Shown here: piece by piece, positions 60,601 to 64,000 of the stretch
Numbering within the stretch: position 1 is the first letter of the stretch
How the letters are laid out: each line of letters begins with the position of its first letter
DNA from: Heterohyrax brucei
Lineage: Eukaryota; Chordata; Mammalia; Hyracoidea; Procaviidae
Assembly: GCA_028571685.1 (NCBI GenBank)
Contig: CM053162.1
Span: 47,154,851 to 47,218,850 of the forward strand
DNA: 64,000 bases
Direction of reading: 5' to 3'
The notes under the pieces: generated by a model
Database searches by the model: none
Told to the model about the DNA's origin: nothing
Seen by the model: only the letters and a program-made list of their open reading frames with translations
Position numbers and translations under genes: made by a program

Positions 60601-63585
60601 GTATTTTTTCTTGGATGAGGTTTATTGTTTAGATTTTATATGTAGGTCTTTTATCCAGTTTGAGTTGGTTTTTGTAGAGGTGTGAGATACGAGTCTTGTT
60701 TCAGGTTTTTGCACATGGATGTCCAATTTTATGAGCACCGTTTGTTGAAGAAATTGCTTTTACCCCACTTTAACATCTTAAAGCCTTTGTCGAATATCAG
60801 CTGTTCATAGGAGGATGGTGACATCTCTGGAGTCTCAACTCTGTTTCATTGATCTGTCTCTTTTTGTACCAGTACCAGGCTGTTTTGAGTACTGTGGCAG
60901 TGTAAGAGGTTCTGAAGTCTGATAGTGAGAGGCCTCCCAGTGTGCTGTTCTTCTTTAGTAGTGCTTCACTTATTTGGGGCTTCTTCCCTTTCCAGACGAA
61001 GTCAGTGATTTTTTTCTTCATCTCATTAAAAAATGCCACAGGAATTTGTTTCGGGATTGCAATACATGAATAGATTGCTTTGGGTAAAATACACATTTTC
61101 ACAGTGGTAATTCTTCCTATTCATGAGCAGGGTAGGTTTCTCCATTTATTTAAATCTTGCTTAGTTTTTTGTAGTAAGGCCTTGTAGTTGTCTTTGTAAA
61201 GGTCTGATATTTTTCTGGTTAGGTTTATTCCTTGAGATTTTATTTTCTTAGGGGCTGTAGTAAATGGTATTGATTTGGTGATTTCTTCTTTAATAATCTC
61301 ATCGTTGGTGTATAGGAATCCTACTGATTTACTTATGTTTATCTTGTGTCCAGAGCCTTGGCTGAACTCTTCTATCAGTTTGAGTAGTTTACTTCTGGGT
61401 TCTTTAGGATTCTCTGCATATAGAGTCATATCACCTGCATATAGGGAGATTTGTACTTCTTCTTTGCTGATACGGATGCCCTTTATTTCTTGGTCTTGTC
61501 TAATTGCTCTGGCTAGAACACTAGTACAGTGTTTAATAGGACAGGTGAGAGTAGGCATCCTTGTCTAGTTCCCATTCTCAATGAACATTGTTTCAGTCTC
61601 CATTCAGGATGACATGGGCAGTTGGCTTTGTATAAATGGCCCTTATAGCACTGAGGAATTTGCCGTTTGTTCCTATTTTGCTGAGAGTTTTTAGCATGAA
61701 TGGGTGTTGGGCTTTATCAAGAGCCTTTTCTGCATCAATAGACAAAATCAGGGGATTCTTGTCTTTTGTGTTGTTTATGTGGTTGATCACATTAATTGTT
61801 TTTCTGATGTTGAACCAGCCTTGCATCCCTGGTATGAATCCAACTTGGTCATGATGAATTATTTTTCTGATATGTTGTTGTATTCTATTGGTAAGTATTT
61901 TGTTGAAGATTTTTGCATCTAGGTTCATGAGTGATACTAGTCTGTGGTTCTGCTTTTTGGTTGGATCTTTCCCTGGCTTTGGTACCAGGGTTATGCTGGC
62001 TTCATAGAATGAATTTGGGAGTATTCCATCCCTTTCTATACTGTGAAAGAGTCTCAGTAGTATTGGCGATAACTCTTCTGTAAAAGCTTGCTAGTTTTCT
62101 GCAGTGAAGCCATCTGGGCCTGAGCTTTTTTACGTTGGTAGTTTTTGGATAACTTTTTCAATCTCTTCCTTTGTGATAGATTTAAGTTGTTCTCCTTCAC
62201 CTTGTGGTAATTTTGGTAGGAGATACGAGTCTAGGAGTTTGTCCGGTCCCTCTAGGTTTTCAAATTTATTACAGTCTTTTGTAGCATTCTGTTAAGATAT
62301 TTTTGGTTTCTGTTGAATCTATTGTGACATCTCCCCTCTCATTTATTATTTGGGTCATTTGTTTCCTGTTTTACTTTGGTAAGTTTAGCCAATTATTTTG
62401 TTGATCTTTTTCTACTTGCTTCTGTCTGCAACCTCATCAGAATTGCTTTTCGTGGCCATGCTGCTACCAGCCATTGCTTCTAGACTGTGTAGCACCTTAC
62501 TATGCAGCACGTCAGAATTCCTCCAAATTCTACCCATTAGTTGCAAAACTACTTCCACATTTTAGGTGGCTGTTAAAGCAGCACCCACTCTCTGGTACCA
62601 CATTCTGTCTTAATCTGGTGCTGCTGTAAGAGAAATACCACAGGTGGGTAGCTCTGAGAAACAGAAATTTATTTTGTCATAGTGTTGGAGTCTAGAGGCC
62701 CAGATTCAGCTGAGGCTATCTGTGTCTGCTCACGAGGAAGATCCTTGTGTCATTTCAGCTACTTTTCCTGGGCTTCTTGGTGATCATGTGGCATCTGTGT
62801 TCGCCTCCAGTTGTGTTTGCCTGCTTAACCTGCAAGCAAAAGATCTCAGCAACGATTAAGACACACACTGCACTAATACTGTGCCATTAACATAAAAAAC
62901 CCTTTCCTAAACAGGATAATAACCACAGGTATAGGGCTAGGATTTACAACACATATTTTGGAGGGACACAAGTTAGTCCATAACAAGTATACTGTATAAC
63001 AAAGAGATAGCTAAAGAACTAGAGGACTTCAACAGATTTGCTAGCAACTTTGTGTATTGTTTCTCACAATGATTTTTGGAAGGCTTACCCACAGTGCTGT
63101 AGAAACTTCCAGAGGACAGAGTGATCAAGATTTAAATTGGAAGGAAAAGGAGTTTTACTGAGCTTGAAGACCATGTATTTTTCAGTCATAGATATCAAAG
63201 TTGATTTCTTCTCATCTTGTAGGGCAGCATGTGATTAAGCTAAAAATCTCTCAAGAGACGCATGAGAAAATGTTGCCTTTGCTCTCACCGTGTTAGAAAC
63301 AAACACAAATAAAACAAATGATACAGAAATGCTGACTGCTAGGCCTTCTAATTGGTTGTGCATTTGACATCTCTGCTGCTGACTGAAATGTGCTGACTTT
63401 GATTTTCTGATTTGGCTTTTTATTTACATCCTTCTGGATTTTACACAGGTTTACTAACTGGTGTGGTGGTGGACTCCGGAGATGGTGTGACCCACATTTG
63501 CCCAGTGTATGAAGGCTTCTCTCTCCCTCACCTGACCAGGAGACTTGATATCGCTGGAAGGGATATCACCAGATACCTTATCAAG
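36276..63585 (+). CDS. ACTR2: ACTR2, actin-related protein 2 (5' half, five constitutive exons plus a microexon)
   Basis: ARP2 is an actin-fold ATPase subunit of the seven-protein Arp2/3 complex. With ARP3 it mimics the first two subunits of a daughter filament, so actin branches are nucleated at the cell cortex and on endocytic membranes. The joined exons read as the N-terminal 195 residues of ARP2. The phosphate-1 loop DNGTG is at residues 12-16, the actin-like GDEA segment at 58-61, MFETYQF at about 127-133 and the phosphate-2 loop DSGDG at 158-162. The family protein has 394 residues, or 399 with the microexon, so the window ends about half way. The start is the only ATG in a strong context (A at -3, G at +4) and follows the CpG-island promoter. 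All splice sites are GT-AG, junction phases are 0,0,0,1,0, and no stop or frameshift was found. The gene is intact as far as it can be seen. Confidence 0.97.
37812..37955 (+). repeat. AfroSINE
   Basis: GGATACCTTGGTGGTGTAGTGG to CTCCGTGGCAGTGAG. Confidence 0.88.
38340..38752 (-). repeat. Lineage L1 3' UTR, antisense
   Basis: TTCTTTTTTTTAATTGTGATAAAGTGCAAG, TGCCTATCTGCAGCTC, AGAAGGAAACCAGAAGGACAGC. AAAATTCTGGTTTCTT stands at both edges (about 38328-38343 and 38755-38770), a likely target duplication of about 16 bp. Confidence 0.92.
39395..39556 (-). repeat. AfroSINE, antisense
   Basis: AAAAAAACCGTTGCTGCTCAG to CACACCACCAGCGTTTC. Confidence 0.88.
39557..39682 (-). repeat. AfroSINE, antisense, 3'-truncated
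   Basis: GACCCTATAGGGCAGAG to ACTCCACCAAGGTTCCC, lying directly after the previous copy. Confidence 0.85.
40960..41475 (-). repeat. LTR-like block, antisense, related to 42975-43720
   Basis: Shares AATTCTGACACCA, the TTCACAAG-GGA-G start and GTGGCC-CACAGAACTCA-AGACCG with the block at 43.0 kb, and the GACACCAGCTG...CACAGAACTCA order with the ERVL-type LTR at 31.0 kb. ERVL class by resemblance only. Confidence 0.5.
41657..41797 (+). repeat. AfroSINE, internally deleted
   Basis: GAGGAAACCCTGGTGGCTGGAGTGG head, short middle, GGGTCACTGTGAGTCAGG tail. Confidence 0.85.
42708..42950 (+). repeat. Lineage L1 3' UTR, sense, with target duplication
   Basis: GTGTGCACTTTATGGTAC to ACTCAGTCATAATAAATAAATAAAT, the reverse complement of the copies at 22.3, 34.4 and 58.7 kb. 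AACATGAGG follows the tail and also precedes the element within AT-rich (AATA)n sequence, giving a duplication of at least 9 bp. Confidence 0.88.
42975..43720 (-). repeat. LTR-like block, antisense, pyrimidine-rich
   Basis: Related to 40960-41475. It has a long CT-rich middle (43335-43420) and an open frame of 191 codons (43138-43713) that reads as low-complexity hydrophobic sequence; I do not call that a gene. Confidence 0.5.
44160..44375 (+). repeat. RTE 3' tail, sense
   Basis: TTAGTCTCTGGAGAATG, CCCTCAGTGAAATGGATCAG, GGACTTGAGCATGCAG and GGGGTCAGCAGGAATCAGAG match the terminal part of the RTE at 20.1-20.3 kb. Confidence 0.65.
44440..44625 (+). repeat. AfroSINE, longer variant, 5'-truncated
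   Basis: GAAAAGCTTGACAGTCTGCTTCC, CCATGGTCTTGAAAACACTGG, CACATGGGGTTGTTGTGAGTC, GTTGGTTTGG. Confidence 0.75.
44700..44850 (+). repeat. MIR-like fragment
   Basis: ATCAGTTTCTCATGCATAAAATGGAAATATC is a weak MIR core. Confidence 0.4.
45090..45150 (-). repeat. L2/MIR-like 3' fragment, antisense
   Basis: TGAGTGACCACTACATGCCAGGGCCTCTTCTAGGC is the common antisense 3' end of old mammalian LINEs. Confidence 0.5.
45446..45556 (+). CDS. ACTR2: ACTR2 coding exon 2
   Basis: The acceptor is TTTCTTTCTAG before 45446. The exon has 37 codons beginning FVKCGYAG and ending GNIEIK, and the donor is AAG|GTAATA. Both ends are phase 0, so the 15-nt microexon downstream can be included or skipped without a frame change. 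In the actin fold this covers the first strands of subdomain 1 and the approach to the D-loop of subdomain 2. Confidence 0.97.
47512..47526 (+). CDS. ACTR2: ACTR2 alternative 15-nt microexon (NNKKM)
   Basis: Five codons, AAT AAC AAA AAG ATG, lie between a long pyrimidine tract ending in TAG at 47509-47511 and the strong donor GTAAGT at 47527. Both ends are phase 0. The human 399-residue ARP2 isoform has NNKKM between EIK and DLMVG, which is exactly what this would add. The insert falls just before GDEA, in the region equivalent to the actin D-loop (inference from alignment with actin). It is too short to find as an open frame and was recognised from its splice sites. Confidence 0.9.
49355..49506 (-). 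repeat. AfroSINE, antisense
   Basis: CAAACCCATTGTCACTGAGTCG to CACCCACCAAGGCTCC. Confidence 0.88.
50527..50649 (+). other. Exon-like in-frame segment in ACTR2 intron 2
   Basis: 123 nt (41 codons) with no stop in the frame ACTR2 would use. It is preceded by a pyrimidine stretch and CACAG at 50522-50526 and followed by the strong donor AAG|GTAAGG at 50650. Both ends would be phase 0 between coding exons 2 and 3. The reading ([14 protein letters not shown]... to ...VLEAYMLK) matches nothing I know in ARP2. It may be a poison or cassette exon, or chance. No evidence of expression. Confidence 0.3.
50901..51116 (+). CDS. ACTR2: ACTR2 coding exon 3
   Basis: The acceptor is GATTTTCTAG before 50901. 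The exon has 72 codons beginning [11 protein letters not shown] and ending NREKIVE, and the donor is GAG|GTAAGT at 51117. Both ends are phase 0. It carries the actin-like GIV-NWDDM-W segment and the LLTEPP-NP--NRE motif (LLTEAPLNPKANRE in actin). The open frame continues only four codons into the intron before a stop. Confidence 0.97.
51235..52140 (-). repeat. L2, antisense
   Basis: Starts at the L2 3' end (CTCAGTGCTAGTTATTGTTCTGAG) and continues AAAACTCTTCTGTCCC, CCGTGAGAAGGTGA, GGAAGAGCATTCCAGG, CTAGGGCCTTGGAGAC, GGAAGTGACAGGCTC, TGAGAATAGACTGAAAC, TTAGACATCCAAGTGG. Long and in order for such an old element. Confidence 0.75.
52205..52370 (-). repeat. AfroSINE, antisense
   Basis: TGCATTGCTGTCAAGTCGAC to CTCTGACACCAGGATTTC. 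Confidence 0.88.
53672..53744 (+). CDS. ACTR2: ACTR2 coding exon 4
   Basis: The acceptor is TTTGTATTTTCAG before 53672. The exon has 24 codons plus one base, [25 protein letters not shown], and the donor is G|GTAGGT at 53745. The phase-1 end is completed by GT at the start of exon 5, restoring the glycine of QGLLTG. The sequence is close to the MFETF...[14 protein letters not shown] segment of actin. Confidence 0.97.
54914..55069 (-). repeat. AfroSINE, antisense, with exact target duplication
   Basis: GAAAACCACTGCAGTGTGG to CACAGGGTTTCC, flanked by an exact 12-bp TGTCTGCATCTA at 54902-54913 and 55070-55081. Confidence 0.95.
55575..55760 (-). repeat. L2-like fragment, antisense
   Basis: GGGAGCTGTGAAAGGTTTTTGAG...CCTGGTGATTTAGG follows the same L2 text as 51.65-51.75 kb. 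Confidence 0.5.
56510..56625 (-). repeat. Lineage L1 3' UTR, short antisense fragment
   Basis: TTTTTTATTTATTGTGGTTAAGTGAAAATTTACAG...CTCTGCAACTATGTCTGCTC. Confidence 0.75.
56767..57166 (-). repeat. 3' LTR of the MaLR-like provirus (by minus-strand sense)
   Basis: 400 bp, TG...CA on the plus strand. Shares with 62606-62985 the phrases TTGGTGATC-TGTGGCAT, CTGCTTAA, CTAATACT, TAGGATTTACA and GGAGGGACACA-GTT-AGTCCATAACA. Confidence 0.75.
57935..58095 (-). repeat. AfroSINE, antisense, inside the provirus
   Basis: AAACCAAAAAACTGATTGTCATC to TTGCCACCAGGGTCCC. Confidence 0.9.
58737..62440 (-). mobile_element. Lineage L1, antisense, 5'-truncated (3.7 kb)
   Basis: The longest L1 here. Poly(T) at 58736-58748 marks the 3' end, followed by the same 3' UTR as 22.3 and 34.4 kb. 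On the minus strand ORF2 is readable in pieces. The RT region [18 protein letters not shown]...[17 protein letters not shown] lies at 61593-61928. The next piece (61121-61558) shows YAGDMTLY where an active L1 has a YADD-type catalytic motif. The piece at 60797-61102 holds [15 protein letters not shown]1 and most of the endonuclease are missing, so it is inactive. It inserted into the MaLR internal region; a decayed TAC-TTGC-TT duplication is possible at its edges. Confidence 0.92.
62606..62985 (-). repeat. 5' LTR of the MaLR-like provirus (by minus-strand sense)
   Basis: 380 bp, TG...CA. A minus-strand AATAAA lies at 62668-62673. Edges agree with the partner LTR. Confidence 0.75.
63449..63585 (+). 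CDS. ACTR2: ACTR2 coding exon 5
   Basis: The acceptor is GATTTTACACAG before 63449. Two bases complete the split glycine, then 45 codons run from [15 protein letters not shown] to DITRYLIK, with donor AAG|GTAAGC at 63586. DSGDG is the phosphate-2 loop, which with DNGTG of exon 1 clamps the ATP phosphates. The remaining exons (from LLLRGYAFN in the family) lie outside the window. Confidence 0.97.
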
Positions 63586-64000
63586 GTAAGCAAAAGGAAA
63601 ACATCATAGAAGGCACCGACATTAAGTTTTGTAGTCTGTTTACCAACTTAACGTGAAGTTGAATAGATCATTTCAGTATTCCAGCAAATCATTCTACCAC
63701 GGCAAAAAGCACCCCATTACCACAATTTGCATATACAGATTCATGCGTCATGTAGCACACATGATCTGTGGCATGCTAATAAGAATACATTATTTGACTA
63801 CATAATTATTTTTTCTGTTCCTGAGAAATGGGCAGAGAGAGGCACTTCATTGATAGGAGAGAGAGACCAGCCTCCTTGGACAATTTAGGCAGCCTTTCTG
63901 CTATAAATCGTATCTTGGAACAGGTGTATTTTAAAAGCATAACCTTCAATGGATTTTGTTTTCTTTTCCCAAAGTATTGATAGCAAATTAATGCTGTTTG
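63586..64000 (+). other. ACTR2: ACTR2 intron 5 (start)
   Basis: AT-rich single-copy-like sequence to the window edge. No repeat recognised. Confidence 0.85.

Larger units (their letters stand above)
56767..62985 (-). mobile_element. MaLR/ERVL-like provirus, antisense to ACTR2, split by an L1
   Basis: Two related LTRs bracket about 1.7 kb of internal sequence (57167-58735 and 62441-62605), which itself holds an AfroSINE and a 3.7-kb L1. Read on the minus strand, the 5' LTR (62606-62985) is followed by TGGTACCAGAGAGTGGG (plus strand 62585-62601 in complement), which fits the Leu-tRNA-type primer site used by ERVL/MaLR elements. AGTAT follows the right edge and occurs at 56760-56764, two bases off the left edge. 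No gag, protease or polymerase frame is evident in the internal part, as is usual for MaLRs. It is an old, non-coding endogenous copy. Confidence 0.7.
53745..63448 (+). other. ACTR2: ACTR2 intron 4 (9.7 kb)
   Basis: About two thirds is an antisense MaLR-like provirus with an L1 inside it. The left part (53.75-54.9, 55.1-55.57 and 55.76-56.5 kb) and right part (62.99-63.45 kb) are AT-rich with no recognised feature. Confidence 0.9.

Noticed and set aside
1-64000. CRISPR arrays, operons, prophage, bacterial mobile elements, riboswitches
   Set aside because: No regularly spaced direct repeats, no compact runs of coding frames and no Shine-Dalgarno-led genes. The sequence is vertebrate nuclear DNA.

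Overview
This is nuclear DNA from a placental mammal, almost certainly an afrotherian and most likely an elephant or a close paenungulate relative. The evidence is about thirty copies or fragments of the tRNA-derived AfroSINE (head GGAAACCCTGGTGG-TAGTGGTTAAG, tail GTTGCTATGAGTCGGAATCGACT...GGTTTGG), BovB-like RTE LINEs, a lineage-specific L1 with a recognisable 3' UTR, and ancient mammalian MIR, L2, MLT and L1M fossils. No bacterial, plasmid or phage features were seen.

The window holds one protein-coding gene that I can support: the 5' half of ACTR2 (actin-related protein 2, the ATP-binding ARP2 subunit of the Arp2/3 complex) on the + strand. Its CpG-island promoter is at about 35.75-36.6 kb. 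Coding exon 1 is 36276-36323, exon 2 is 45446-45556, exon 3 is 50901-51116, exon 4 is 53672-53744 and exon 5 is 63449-63585. The optional 15-nt microexon encoding NNKKM is visible at 47512-47526. All junctions are GT-AG, the phases agree, and the joined frame is open for 195 codons (200 with the microexon), about half of the 394/399-residue protein. The rest of the gene lies beyond base 64000.

Layout: 1-35.7 kb is intergenic and built mostly of nested retrotransposons. From left to right these are an L1 with an LTR-like insert (1.1-2.3 kb), an RTE (3.1-5.25 kb), L1 and SINE pieces (5.3-8.6 kb), and an unassigned repeat present twice in a direct-plus-inverted arrangement (9.6-12.2 kb). Then come an L1 3' end broken by SINEs, an RTE piece and two LTR-like insertions (12.3-15.7 kb), and an RTE broken by three AfroSINEs and a full-length mariner (15.96-20.3 kb). 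After that follow several minus-strand young L1 3' ends (22.3-34.9 kb) and MLT-type LTRs (31.0-32.2 kb). From 35.7 kb to the end is ACTR2. Its introns carry further SINEs and L1s, a pair of related LTR-like blocks (41.0 and 43.0 kb), an exon-like 123-nt open segment (50.5 kb), and in intron 4 an antisense MaLR-like provirus of two LTRs split by a 3.7-kb L1.

No novel multi-gene system is visible. The observations most worth following are the 9.6/12.2-kb repeat pair, the in-frame exon-like segment in ACTR2 intron 2, and the insertion chronologies that can be read from exact target-site duplications. Family names for repeats come from remembered consensus features, not from a database search, and repeat edges are approximate unless a target-site duplication is given.
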